From Lingula anatina (Eukaryota; Brachiopoda; Lingulata; Lingulida; Lingulidae), in contig NW_019776013.1 of NCBI RefSeq assembly GCF_001039355.2, forward strand, positions 274,207 to 338,206: a stretch of DNA of 64,000 nt, read 5' to 3'. The notes beneath the pieces are model-generated. The model ran no database searches and was not told the DNA's origin. It saw only the letters and a list, made by a program, of their open reading frames with translations. Shown here in pieces: positions 26,106 through 38,573 of the stretch. Positions within the stretch are counted from its first letter, which is position 1, and each line of letters begins with the position of its first letter. The position numbers were made by a program, and so were the translations under genes.

Positions 26106-28559
26106 CTGATCCATAATCTATTCTGGTAGAATTTCCAATACTTTCCACCAAATACATATAAATTTCTGGGGCAGCCCTTTGGTACTGCTCATCTAATGCA
26201 GCTTTAACTATAGATTCACCTTTCTGAAAATATTCCAATCAAAAGTAATACAAAAAGGTCCAGACTGACCTTGCATTGACGTAATAGTTTTCCTTTTTAT
26301 TAAAGATGGACAACCACCTTAAAGCCTTTTTTTTAATCATCTGTTTGCCCTTAGGGCCAATTTTTAATGTCCTCCATTCATAAAAACATATTTTTAATGT
26401 TTTATTTCTACATGATAAGAACAGCTTTAATTTATTATTACCTTCACCCTAAAAATTCTCACCATGATTGCTTTCATATAAAGCAAAAAAATGTTTTATT
26501 CGTGAAATCAGTACAGTTATTGATAAATAAATGAAAATTAATAAATAAAAGGAAACAAGTCTTACCTCCTGTAGTCTAGAGTATACATCCTTGAAAGCTT
26601 TGTTGCCAAACCTCTGCGGTTGATCTACTGGCGGGATCTCATCTATCCATGAGGATATTGTGTTTAACATGTCTAACAGATTTGTGGTGAGCTGAAAATA
26701 AATTGAGACTACTGTATTAAACAATAGGAACACAGGGGGCTTGAGGAAGTGAAGTTAGCAACCAGACCAGTGTTATATCCACTATTAGATCCTTGATGTT
26801 TAATATATGGAAATCTAGGATGTATCAAATATTTTAGTCTAAAGAACCTTCAGACCAACAGGATCTACAAACTTAAATCTACTTGTTCAAAGTAAAAACA
26901 GTGATCAGTGACTGAACTAATTTAGAGGATTTTACTGGAAGTTAGTGGGATAATTTTGCTACAGTCATACACTGAAATTCTGAACCAGCAGTCTTAGGCT
27001 CTATTCCCATAGATTTTAGATCGATCTATCCCTGCTGGGAGTCTAACTAGATTACTTTCAGATAATCTGACTTAAATGTCCGTCCCGCCTACTACAAGCT
27101 GTAAGGGGGTAATTAACTTTCGTGTCCGCCCGGCTGACAGCTATTTAGCGTGAACCCCCAGGGAGTTAGGTCGATCTAGAGTAGGTCGATCTAATCTATG
27201 GAAATGGGGTGTTAGAGAAATATATATGTTCAACTGTTAAATAAGTATTTTTGTTAAATCAGGGAATTATACTGAAGTTTATGATATAATTCCCTGGTTA
27301 AATAAAGCATCTATGGAGTTCACATACGTAATTTTAATTAGCACAAGATCATAAGTAATTTTAATTAGCACAATCTGAACACTCCTACCTACCTGAGATA
27401 TATGACATTCATCATTTAAACTTTTATTTTTCACAGCTTCGTTCATGGCTATAATAAACCCAACAAGATCTCTGTAGGCCTGAAAATGTTAAATGTATCA
27501 TCTATAAATTGAAAATCAAAGAGTAAAAGGAAAAAATTAAATTAATTCTGTAAATTTTGCTATCAAAATCAAGATAATATATTTTTATTATCTTACTCTT
27601 GTGTACAAATATATGGTGACCATAAGATAAATTTGATGAAAAAATGTCTGAAATATTTAAAAAATCAAGTGTCATTAAAAAAAATTACAAACTCTCTCTC
27701 AAAAAATTTTTTTATTGCTGTTAGTGTTTTACTGGTAAATAACTGTGAATTATAAACAACACTTTCTTTTACCTGTGAACTTTCCCATGCCGACATTTGT
27801 TCAGGTTTCAGTACCTCCCTGACAGGTGTAGTGAACTCATGTGTGGCAACATCAATCATACCTGGTGGTGACAATACTTAAAAGGAATAAATTTATGGAT
27901 TTGAAGATGAAATCATATCTTTGTTAAGAGAGAAAGAGAGAGAGAGAAAGAGCGAGTGGAGGAAAAGTAAACATTCACCTCAAACCACTTCCCTGCTGAC
28001 ATTCATCTCTGCCAAAACACACATACAATCCACCATGGACTCAAGAGTACATTTCCCCAGGATTTAGGGCACAGGGAGTCCAGAATGAGAAGCTGTAATT
28101 TGGTGACAGATTTAGAAGGAATCCAACTCAAGCAAGCCTAACCAGCCAAACCAAATGACGGCTGGACGGTTCTCTGGGGAAAGCTAAGTAACACACACAT
28201 ATTCACCCTTCTTTATAAGATCGTATCGCCTAAAATGTACCACATGTGTATATGACCGACATAGGCAAAATATTCCTCGATACCAACTCACATTTGTTGA
28301 CATTTTGGTTACAGGACAAACGATATTTGGTGAGATTGTCAAACCGCATGAAACTGAAATTGACATCCTGCCGGGCAAATCACTAAAATGGCCGATTTGC
28401 AAAATTGCGGAATCTTAAACATTTTTTTCATAAAATCCAAATGTGTAAAATAAGTCATTTAAATGTCTTGACAAATTTAAATGACAATTCCTAGCTTACT
28501 TATCAGTTAAAACAAAATAAAAGGATCTCACCAGCATTACTCGTTTCGGCTTCCGCCAT
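26106..28559 (-). CDS. PTPA: PTPA partial second copy, exons 1-5 only (probable allele)
   Basis: Exons in transcript order: 28532-28559, 27773-27867, 27393-27479, 26566-26691, 26106-26223. Lengths equal those of the complete copy (28, 95, 87, 126, 118). Introns align throughout except for an MITE insertion in intron 3 (26997-27211) and foreign sequence after exon 5. Exon 2 differs by Pro35Ser, and its acceptor reads CAC instead of CAG, so the normal splice site is lost in this copy. A CAG 6 nt inside the exon could replace it in frame, dropping Ala10-Pro11. Exons 6-10 are absent because the contig begins within intron 5. Coverage and heterozygosity would tell allele from paralogue; I favour allele. 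Confidence 0.85.
26997..27211. mobile_element. Harbinger-like MITE, copy 2 (polymorphic, PTPA intron 3)
   Basis: A 215-bp element beginning GGCTCTATTCCCATAGATTT and ending AATCTATGGAAATGGGGTG, flanked by TTA at 26994-26996 and 27212-27214. In the other PTPA copy (near 23908-23915) the same site reads GTCTTAGAGAAAT, with one TTA and no element. The clean empty site defines the boundaries and shows a recent insertion that separates the two copies. Confidence 0.9.
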
Positions 28560-28686
28560 GATTGTTATTGGAACTGCGCATGCTAACTAGGTCATAAAAG
28601 TTGAATGGGTTAAATTTTGGACTTTGCTCCAGCATCATCTCTCATCCCTAGACATAAAAGTAGCTACAAGGTCAGATTTCAGGAAC
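28560..28686. promoter_or_regulatory. Compact bidirectional promoter of PTPA and CRAT-1
   Basis: Only 127 bp separate the two start codons, so the promoter and both 5' UTRs, unless extended by upstream exons, share this interval. Visible motifs are an inverted CCAAT box (ATTGG, 28567-28571), an NRF-1-like TGCGCATGC (28575-28583) and nuclear-receptor half-sites AGGTCA at 28589-28594 and 28669-28674. The last sits in ACAAGGTCA, resembling an ERR-type extended half-site. There is no TATA box at a useful distance. NRF-1 and ERR control mitochondrial metabolic genes in animals, which would suit CRAT; occupancy here is inference. Confidence 0.65.
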
Positions 28687-31600
28687 ATGTTTCAACGACT
28701 CGGCATAGCAATGGTGAGTATGCAAGACTTTCATCGTGTATTTCATTTTATTTTTGTCAGAGCAAAACAAAACCGGCAGTTGCCTGTGTCATTTCAGCCT
28801 GAGGGAAATGAGCAGCTGATGCATATTTTGGAGGGCACAACAAACCACAACTAGTAGTAGTAGGAGTAGCGCTAATCAGGGTAGATAAAAGTTCACCTCA
28901 GATAAAAAAATCTTATCAAACTTAATATAAATTTCAGAAAAGAGAAAAAGACATTTTTCTTATGAACATTTTACTGCAGTTGAAAATATCTCATTGTGCA
29001 TAAAATCAAAGAAAACTTATTAGCAGGTAATTATAATTAGATGTATTAGTAGATGTATAATTAAATGATTAGAAAGATGTGGGTTACCGGCAAATGTTAT
29101 ATTGAATTTATGATTGAAATGTACATATGACTTACAGTACAGCTGCATGCTTTTAATCACTCATATGCATCAAAGGATCCTGGGCTTCACTGTGATGATG
29201 ATGCAGTGAAGAATTTTCTTGTGAAAAAAAGAAAAAAAAACTGATACTTCAAATTTTCAAGGGATAAATGTATTAAAAATGTGATTTAAAAAAATCATAA
29301 ACTTTGTCACTTGAGGTTAAAAGGTAGGACACAAGGGTGGAAGTTAAAGGGATAATAACTCTTCCTATGAGATGTATGTTTCACAATAAAAACATTGTAA
29401 ACAACTTGTAGTTATAAATATATTATGATATATTCTGTTTTACCACAAAAATGGCAGTTTTAGTTATTATTCTGACATCTGAGTTTGTCATCAGACCATG
29501 TGACCTCCGTAGATGGCTATACTCTATTATAATCTCTTAAGAGATTATAACATAATACCAAACTTTTTAGAAAAAAAACCAGGGACTAACTTTGAATGTA
29601 GAAATGGTTTCGTTAAGTATGGGAAAGTTGTTGTTCACTCTGGGAAAATTCATTTTTTGGCCAAACGAACAGTTATTATCCCTTTAAGTACAACAACTTT
29701 GATCATTTTGTTATCAAACAATGAAAAATATAGGAGAGGCTAGAGGGTGGAATAGGGAAATATACATCTGAACTATAATATGTGTTAAGGAAACAATTAA
29801 TAAGATTTGCAATGGTATTTTTCAATGTATAGTTGGTTTTTCCATCTTATGTTACCTTTATCAGTGACATACACATTTGGATTAAGAAAACTGGATATAA
29901 TATAATTGCAGTATGTGCTAGGCAGTGGACTTACTTGTAATGAATAAGAGGAATTGAACAAAGTCTTTAAGGTCAAGGATGAGAAAAACAATGCAGCAAT
30001 GGAAAGACTACAATTTTCATATCCTGAATATAATGATGATAATTCTCCGTGAATATCTTCTTTTGACATTATCTCCCTAGAAAGCCGATTCATTGCTGCT
30101 TTACGGGCCAACGCATTCCTTTTTCCTCTCTGTTTTAAAAGATAATAGAACAGAAGAGCTTTTTTCCCTTTGATCACCTCCAGCTGTCATGCTTTGTTTT
30201 AAGTGATAAACAACTCTGATATCCTGACTATAATGATGATAACTATATATGGCTTGACACGCAGACAGACTATATATGTGCTGCCATACAAGTTATATAC
30301 ATGGCAAATACGTGACTAGCATCTCTGATCAAGTTGCACATAAAAAAGTTTGTTCCCATATTCTGACACAGCTTCACCCTGTGTAACAGAACTTGGAGGT
30401 TTTTATAGCATGATCAGAAGTGGGTGACAAAGTGACTCTGATATCCAGGGTGACCCAACCTTGACCTCTCATTGTATAATTCCCTGATCAGCACTGTGTT
30501 AAAACCAAGCAGGGCTGATTACTAGTATGCAAGTAATAGGAGCTTTTTTTTTTTTTTACAGTTTTTTGATATTTTTTAGAGATGTCATAATACAGAACAT
30601 GTCACTTAATTATATTTGATCAAGTGGTATTATATGTTCAACAATTTCCATACTAGAACTTTTTTTTTTAATTAATGAAATTACTTCCTGTAAAACATGT
30701 AACTTATTAAATTATATTTACATTATGCTAACTTAACCTTAATTTGTCTTGCATGTTGCTATGTGCATGCGGCTGTGTGTGCATGCAAATATTTAATAAA
30801 AAATTAAAGACTTTAAGACATTAAAAAATGAAAAGATTTAATAAAAATTATAGACTTTAAACACATTTTCATTTTAGGTAAAACAAGGTCCCAAAGCAGC
30901 CCAGCCCATCCTGGGGCGGTACCTGCCAAAAATATTGCCTGGGACTCGCATGTTCTCCATCCAGCAGCAGTTGCCAAGGTTACCAGTTCCATCTATTGAA
31001 CAAACACTTGATAAATATCTGAAGTCTGTACGTCCATTGCTGAGTGATGAAGAATATAATCAAACACAAACGGTATGTACAGGGATGTAAAAGGCATAAA
31101 AGGTGTACTAGACCTTGATAGAAAAGTATTATCTTGAAAATTTCAGAAATTTCTCTGTAACCACCAAGTTATACCAGTCAAAAAACCACTTTCTAAATTA
31201 TTGTTATCTACCAACCTGTTTGAGAGCTCTCAGTTTTACTGTTGAAAAAAAAAAATCACCAGAATTTGCATCCCTCTTACAACAGTTGCTCAAAAGTTTA
31301 AAACTTAATTTTTTCAACGGCTTTGATAATAGTATACCTTGGTGGCTAGGAGAGAAGTGTTTAAAAATAAATTAAATTTTGTTTTATAAGTCTGATGCTC
31401 ATTGTGCAGAACATGCCAACAACTGTATTACATCTGTTGAACATACATTAAATTTAGATCTTTCAAACTGAACTTGACATTGCACAAAGTATAAACAGAA
31501 AATCAATGCTGATTCGGTATTATGTTTTTGTGTGAAATGAGTATTCATTTATAAATTGTGATCACCATTTCAGATAGTAGCAGACTTTGCCAAAGACCCA

Positions 31601-34600
31601 GGTCCAAAACTACAAGAGATGCTCCTAAAAAAGGCAGAAACTACAGACAATTGGGTATGTACAGCATTTGTCATCATAATATATGTGTAACCGAGGCACG
31701 ACAACAAATGTATTGTCCTTTTAGAAAAACCTTTATTCGTACTATCTACACAGCCGATCACTGGTGTATCTCTCTTTGAATTACGCGCCAACCACTTTTA
31801 TAGTCCCGGGTCACATGACCCATGTGACACCAAAAGGGCGCTAACACCAGCTATACATATTCATTACATTAGCTATTTATAATAAGGTACTTATATTAGG
31901 TAGGCTACAATATACTATTACATATTTGAATATACATATACATACAATACATATATCCTATTACATATGCCTTCCAACTAGACCATGAAAGCAAAAGTTA
32001 AACTGACTTAGCAGCTTTTTTCCTATATTAAGGTCTAACAATATGAAATTTTATTCTTGGTTGTAGCTGGCAGACTGGTGGCTTCATGTGGCTTATCTTG
32101 GATTCCGGATGCCAGTTGTTATCCATTCCAGTCCTGGAATCATGTTCCCCTTCCAGGACTTTCAAGATGAGCAGGGACAGCTCAGGTAGACCAGGCTGTG
32201 TTCACAGCTGCTACAGCTTACACCTGGGGCCTTTTTCACAAAAGAATTAGCACGAAAATTATTCTAAACTTAAAGGCTAAAAGTTTAAGTCCATTTTGAC
32301 CCAATAAAAAATTAGTTGGTGTCATAAACAATATGAAATATTGTCCCTGTTTTGTAACAAGAAAGACACACATTTTGTTTATTAAGTAGATCAGCTGCTA
32401 TGGATTTTGTTTTATTGGTATTGGGAAAGGGAATGTTTTAAAGCAGGAGTGTCTGTTTAAACAGGGTCCACTTTAATGTGAAATACCTTGTACTATAATG
32501 AAGTATTTGGTGTTATTTTAGATTTGCAGCCAAATGGATATCTGGTGTGTTGTCCTTTAAGAAGCTGATTGATGAGTAAGTGTAAAATATTAATTTTCTG
32601 GACAGTTCAAAATTTATCTCATTCCCTATGTGGTACAATAATCAGAATTAAATCACATAATTTTATGTGATTGAAATGGTTATATCTGTTTAACTATCTT
32701 TTTCAGACACAAAATTAATAAAGAATGATGAATCGTAACAGGTGTGAAGTAAAAGATAATCTAATGACAAAATGTAAAACAAACTTTGAGCCTTTTTTGC
32801 TTTCATTCATATTGTAAATACTTGTAAGATATTTATAAACATATGTGCACTTTCTCTTTATCTTGTTTTCCTTCAGTCAAACATTACCAATAGAAACCTT
32901 AGGTGGACAACCCTTGTGCATGATTCAGTATTACAGAATCCTTTCATCTTGCCGCGTACCAGGAGCGAAGCATGATTCTGTGGTACAATTTCCAGCAGAC
33001 TCACCAAACCCTCCGCGACATATTGTGGTCATCCGTAACAATCACGTGAGTTATCAGTCTTCTTAACTATGTGTTATAAAATTTTTATTGGTAAATGTAG
33101 ATTAAACTTCATAAATGTCACATATTAAACAAGGAAACTGCACTGTATTTATGAGATATTAACTCTTTCAAGCTTGATCACATGGATGGATGAATAGAGG
33201 AGAAATTTTTTATAAAACATCTTTGGTCATGTTCTTGAAACTTCATGCCTGGCCACTGACATGTGGAGATGTTTTAATTGTACAGCTTTGGTAAAAAATT
33301 TGTAAAACATGGATTGTGTTCCTATTTACAGTTTTTCTCTTTGGATGTATATGGCCAAAATGGAAAACCACTCAATGTGGACCAAATTCATAAACAACTG
33401 ATGAGAATTGTTGATAAATCTGAACATCCCACCCCTCATGTTGGAATTCTCACCACAGAGAACAGGAATACTTGGGGATCTGCTTTCAAGAGGTTGATTA
33501 AAAGTAGGTATTCATTTCTGAACAATATGGTTTTGTGCTGTTTCAAAGACTCTGAATTGTTTCTCCTTTTAATATTAACTTTGATGACTGCTGGTTTAAA
33601 AACAGAAATAAAAAGCCTCTACTTAAAATTAGATCAAATTCCAGCATATTGAATTTAAGCCAGTATGTGAACATAATAAAACAAATCTTGTAGAATGTAT
33701 ATTTTCTCCTGGAATATGCTGAAACTAAAGCATTCCAACAAATTTGTTTGCCCCGAAATGTGCGAAATATTCGGAGTATACTGTAACTGTTTGAAACTTG
33801 ATTCTCTCTCTCTTTATTAATGCCTGTGTGTAATTGAATTTTTGTTTGTTCATTTAAGACAAGACTAACAAGGCCACAATTGAAGAGATCCAGCACAGTA
33901 TTTTTGCAGTGTGCCTGGATAAGCCTATGGAGCACACTGAACCTGGGCGGAGGGAGGCTATGTCAGCAAAGCAGATGTTACATGGAGGAGGGAGTCAATG
34001 GAACAGTGGCAACAGGTGGTTCGATAAAACATTACAGGTAGATATTATAGGGTGGGCTGTCAGACCTAATTTTTTTACTTGGAAAAAATTGCAGGTATTT
34101 CTGACATATGCTTTTTAGAAGGAGATTGGATATTGTCAGTCTTTGTCCTAAGTGAATACAACCAAATATTTTGAATTCATAATTACACTTGACAATATTG
34201 AGTATTTTAATTTTTCACAAACACTACTAACTTTTATCACAATTTTCCAGTTTATTATTGGCTCTGATGGAGCGTGTGGATTGAACTATGAACATGCAGC
34301 AGCAGAGGGTCCACCCGTCGCTTTCTTGCTGGATCATGTTATGGACTATGTGTAAGTCAACTTTGATGATTAAGAGTATTTTTTTAACTACATCAAAGGA
34401 TAATAGAGTGTAAGTGTCTTTGTGTTAATTTCCTGTTTTGCAGTCTGATTCATTACAACATAGTGCTATCCATACCTGGCTTTACATGATAGGAAAGTGT
34501 GGCAGTTTATACAAAGTTACCATTTATATATTTCATAAATTCCAGGAAGAATGTTCCAGAAGACCTAGCCCCTGCAAGTGGAATTGCAGACCCCAAGAAA

Positions 34601-36275
34601 CTGAAGTGGGATTTGTCCCCAGACACACTGGAGGACATCAAGAAAGCAGAGGAGGATATAGACATGTAGGTATTTTTTAATATGCCATTGGAAAATGTAA
34701 GTCTGTGGGTGCTTATGTCAAGTTATAGGGAAGGTTCTGATTCTAATGGATGTATGTGCATTTTTACATTAAAAAAGAATGGGCAGAAAATTTGATAAAT
34801 GTTTTCTCATTTCGTATCTTATCAAGTCCTGTTATTTGTGGCTGTGAAAAACTTAATTTTTTACTTTGTTTCTGCCTCCTTTTTTCAGTATAATGGATAT
34901 TTTATTACATTTACTATTTTTTTGTTCTAGGATGGTTGAAGATCTTTCTCTGTCCACATTACATTTTAGAGGTTATGGTAAAGATTTTGCCAAATCTCAG
35001 AAACTTCCCCCAGATGCTTTTATACAAGTGGCCATGCAGCTGGCTTACTATAGGTAAATGTCATAGAAATAAGATATTTACATTTATTATAGTATAGTCA
35101 TATGGTATTTTTATAAATAGTGTGTTTTTATTTACTTCTTAAGATTTCCTCCCCTGAAATCCAGGCCTAAAAGCTGCTGGCTTCTCCATTTTCTTTTAAG
35201 TCGCCATTTGTATATGTTTATCATACTTTGGCATTCAGCAACAAGTTTGATTAAAGTATACCATGTCAGTGGTGCATCCAGTCATTTTGATATGGATTTA
35301 TGCACTTTCTTCTGTATGTCATCTGTGCCATATTTGAAATGAAATGTAAAAGAGTATGTTTGAAAAGAAAAAAGAAACGAGCTAGTTCATACAATATATT
35401 TATATATGTAGAATTATTAAGATTAGTCATTTCTCTTCAGCCTGTACAACAAGCCCCCAGCCACTTATGAGAGTGGTTCCACTAGAAGGTTTCAGCTCGG
35501 CAGAACAGACACTATTAGATCATGCACCATTGACTCCACAAACTTCTCCAAAGCTATGCAGGATAATTCTGTATCAAAACAAGAGAAGGCAGACTTATTG
35601 AGAAAAGCTGTGAATGCTCATAGAAAGTACACTACTGAGGTAGGTAGAAGTTCAGTAAAAACTCATACTTTCTGTTTCGTTTAAGGTCATATCTTCATTT
35701 TGTCATAGGACAACACATATAAAAATTTTATAGCATTTGACAATTCAAACAATATGCATTAGACTTTTGTACAGCATAAAATGAATTGTTTTTGAAAAAT
35801 TCAGCCATTTCCTCGCAATCAAGAAGCCATACTTTTATAACCCTATCCAAAACAGATGATCTCTTCCCAAATTTTCAAGTTTTGAATTTTTTACCATAAG
35901 CAGTGACACACACACACACCACTCTCCAACTTAATTACAAGAGTGACTTAAAAACAGAAACCTTATATTCACAATAACCGTGAATTACTACATGTTAAAA
36001 TGAAAGAAAAATTACAACAGCAACAATGATTAAAGCGCTGACAGATATTAAGCTGATAATAACAATTATAATAAAAATGACTTCAAACTGATAACTAGAA
36101 GTTGGCTCATACTAATACATTTCTCCAGGTTGTTTCTGGTCAGGGCATAGATCGACATTTACTGGCTTTCAAACTGCTGGCTGTAGAAAATGGCATGAAT
36201 GTACCTGAGTTATTCATGGACACAGCTTACACGACCAGCATGAACCATCAAATTTCTTCTAGTAATGTAAGTACT

Positions 36276-36323
<48 letters not shown>

Positions 36324-36841
36324 AGGACTAGAGATTTAGCAGATTGTTAAGCAGTTAAATAGTGAACTCTTTCTCCCTCTTTTTTGATGCATGTGGGAGT
36401 TTTTTACAGTTGTAAGCTACTGCTGATTAAAATGATAAAGTTCTAAAACTGAATATTTAAAAGAGGCAATGTGTAAATCCTTGCCTTAGTCAAAGTGGTC
36501 TAAGAAATCAAGTTATAATAGCATTTAAATGGAAAATAAATTAAAACCATATTCTCTAAATCTTTTCATACTTGCATTCCTATTTTACAAGCAAATACTT
36601 CGCCAATCCTCTTTAACTTACATAGGTCTCTGCTAAGACAGAAGCAGTTCTTTGTTTCGGACCAACAGCACCAGATGGATATGGAGTCTGCTACAATCCC
36701 CAGCCAAAACAAGTCATCTTTGCCATATCCGCATTCAACAGTTGTAAGGAGACAGACTCTGACATGTATGCCAAGTCTCTGGCCAAAAGTCTAACAGACA
36801 TGCATGACTTATTGCTGCAAACATCTGGCTCGAAGTTATGA
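28687..36841 (+). CDS. CRAT: Carnitine O-acetyltransferase, paralogue 1 (14 exons, 630 aa)
   Basis: It transfers short acyl groups between CoA and carnitine in mitochondria and peroxisomes. Exons: 28687-28713, 30878-31072, 31574-31654, 32067-32185, 32522-32575, 32877-33045, 33332-33503, 33859-34037, 34251-34351, 34546-34665, 34931-35053, 35441-35639, 36129-36266, 36626-36841; total 1893 nt, frame closed. Family signatures are LPRLPVPSIEQTLDKYLKSV, PLCMIQYYRILSSCRVPG, MLHGGGSQWNSGNRWFDKT, the catalytic-histidine motif YEHAAAEG (His347), GRTDTIRS and PDGYGVCYNP. The acyl-pocket residue equivalent to CRAT Met564 is Leu568, and Asp360 matches Asp356, which fits short-chain specificity. The STS motif is SSS (556-558). 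The C-terminus is SKL, a peroxisomal targeting signal; the N-terminus is basic and could target mitochondria. It shares its promoter with PTPA. The 127-bp start-to-start spacing and a conserved donor support the tiny first exon. Confidence 0.95.
29348..29683. mobile_element. TTAA-flanked MITE in CRAT-1 intron 1
   Basis: It begins AGGGATAATAACT and ends AGTTATTATCCCT, perfect 13-bp inverted termini, with TTAA on each side (29344-29347 and 29684-29687). TTAA target duplication is characteristic of piggyBac elements. The 336-bp interior lacks a transposase and contains a perfect 24-bp palindrome at 29527-29550. A piggyBac-like MITE is the best reading; other copies would be needed to confirm the boundaries. 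Confidence 0.65.
36282..36319. repeat. (GT)n microsatellite just after CRAT-1 exon 13
   Basis: An uninterrupted GT run starting about 16 bp after the exon 13 donor (GTAAGT at 36267). Confidence 0.95.
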
Positions 36842-38573
36842 GAAATGCAGCTGGGAAGATATAGCAGTTGTTTTCCGACTTTGCTGAATGCAAAAAAAAA
36901 TTTGGCTTTTGAACCAAAGGCATCCCAGTTGTCACATTATAGTCATATGGCATATATTTTTTTACAAAGGGTTGATGCATAATTTGGAGTTGGTTTTGTT
37001 GGAAATTATGGGAAATGGAAATGATTTAATGGTGCTTACTTGTATGATTTTATATATGCTTTTCTCAAATTCTTCAAGGCCAACAGTGTTTTGATGACAG
37101 CAACTCCAAGCCGCAATATTTTCTAAATGTATGCCATGATTAACATGTTGTGTAAAAAGGTAGCTATGGTCACATATTCAGTATGAAAAGAGCACTTCAT
37201 TCACACACAGAGTGTATTTATGTTTATAATAACTGTTATCCGCTACTGTAGTTATACCCTTTTGTGTATCTGAAAGTCATTCCACCCTAAGGCTTATTCC
37301 TCATAGTTTATAAAATAACAATGCCCTAATAGCATATACCAATCCACATTCCTAATTCTACCAAATATTTTTCTTACCGTTTTTTTTCCACTTTTCACCA
37401 CCCTCATTCCTTGTTTTAAGATCAATCCTGCACCAGTCATATTGACTGTGTATTTAATCACCATGTCACCAACTGTTTGTTTTATTGCTGTATTTCCTTT
37501 ATCATCCCCCTTGCCATTCTTTCACATTCTTTCCACATTTCTCTTTTTCACACTTCGAGGCCCCAACCCCTCCCCAAAAGTTCCCTTTTCTGCCTTACAT
37601 CTTTTAGCATTCCTATTTAGCCCTCCATCTTGTTTCTATAACTTTATTCTTGTTTATATCACATTCCTGGTTTGCATCCCAGATGTTGTACTTCAATTTT
37701 CTAACCAGTGCAGCTTTCAGTTATTTTGATCAAATGACCATGTTATCATATCTCTGTAAAATTATGTGTTGGTAGTGAAATTATTATATGTTATTTTAAA
37801 AGTTAAAAAATTTTCTACATTCACTTTTGACTAAAATGTTTTACTTAAAAGGTAGTGAACTTATTACTGTATTTATTAAGTAGAAGGTGTACATATGTGG
37901 TGTAGCTGAATAGAATTACCTGCGAAACCGCTGAAGAAAAGGTGAAAAAAAAACATATTTTTACATGTGATATCATAAAAAGTGATTGATGTTATGGATC
38001 ATTATTTATCAAAAGTAGTGTATCCATGTGTTTAGGATGCCCCTTTAATCAATTCAGTAAGAAGGTGATAGTTATTTAAGAATACACTAGAGTAATTTTT
38101 GTGCTTCAGAATTATTTTTAAAAGTTATATGATGAATAAATGACTTGTACGTAATGTGTTTATGTCATCCTCAAATTATTTCTGCAAAAATGTAGCATAT
38201 GTTGTTTATTAGTAACTATTGAAGCTGTAAGTCATTGTGAAAAGAGAACTGACAATTGCCTTATTAACTGAAGTAGTGCTCACTTGTAAAGAAATTTTAT
38301 CCATAATTTAATAAAGGGGTATGCAAACTTGAATATCAGGAAAACTGCCAATTATAATGTAATTGTTCTCAAATGATTGAGTCGAATTATGCTAAAAACA
38401 GCACTTTACAGGGGAAAACCCTCACCAAACCTGGTAAAGCAATCTCTAAGGGCTTCCATACACCTTGCCAAATGTACCTCTTTAGAAGAGTTATAAAAGG
38501 TCAAGGATGTCTGGTGTGCTGTGAGGAGCAGAGGACTATCTCCCCAGTGTACAAATAGGTCAAACTGGGAAAC
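36842..38573 (+). other. CRAT-1 3' UTR and CRAT-2 upstream region
   Basis: AATAAA at 38135-38140 and again near 38313 are candidate polyadenylation signals for CRAT-1, giving a 3' UTR of about 1.3-1.5 kb. The remaining couple of hundred bases must contain the CRAT-2 promoter and 5' UTR. An open frame at 37442-37729 is pyrimidine-rich UTR sequence with no recognisable protein. Confidence 0.55.

Noticed and set aside
26106-28559. A genuine second PTPA gene in tandem
   Set aside because: Only exons 1-5 are present, the copies meet at an N, introns align nearly base for base and even the promoter and CRAT exon 1 are duplicated. An unmerged allele explains all of this more simply.
29797-30177. 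A 126-codon minus-strand frame in CRAT-1 intron 1 as a gene
   Set aside because: No recognisable family, no splice partners and low-complexity composition towards its end. A transposon remnant is possible but I cannot support it.
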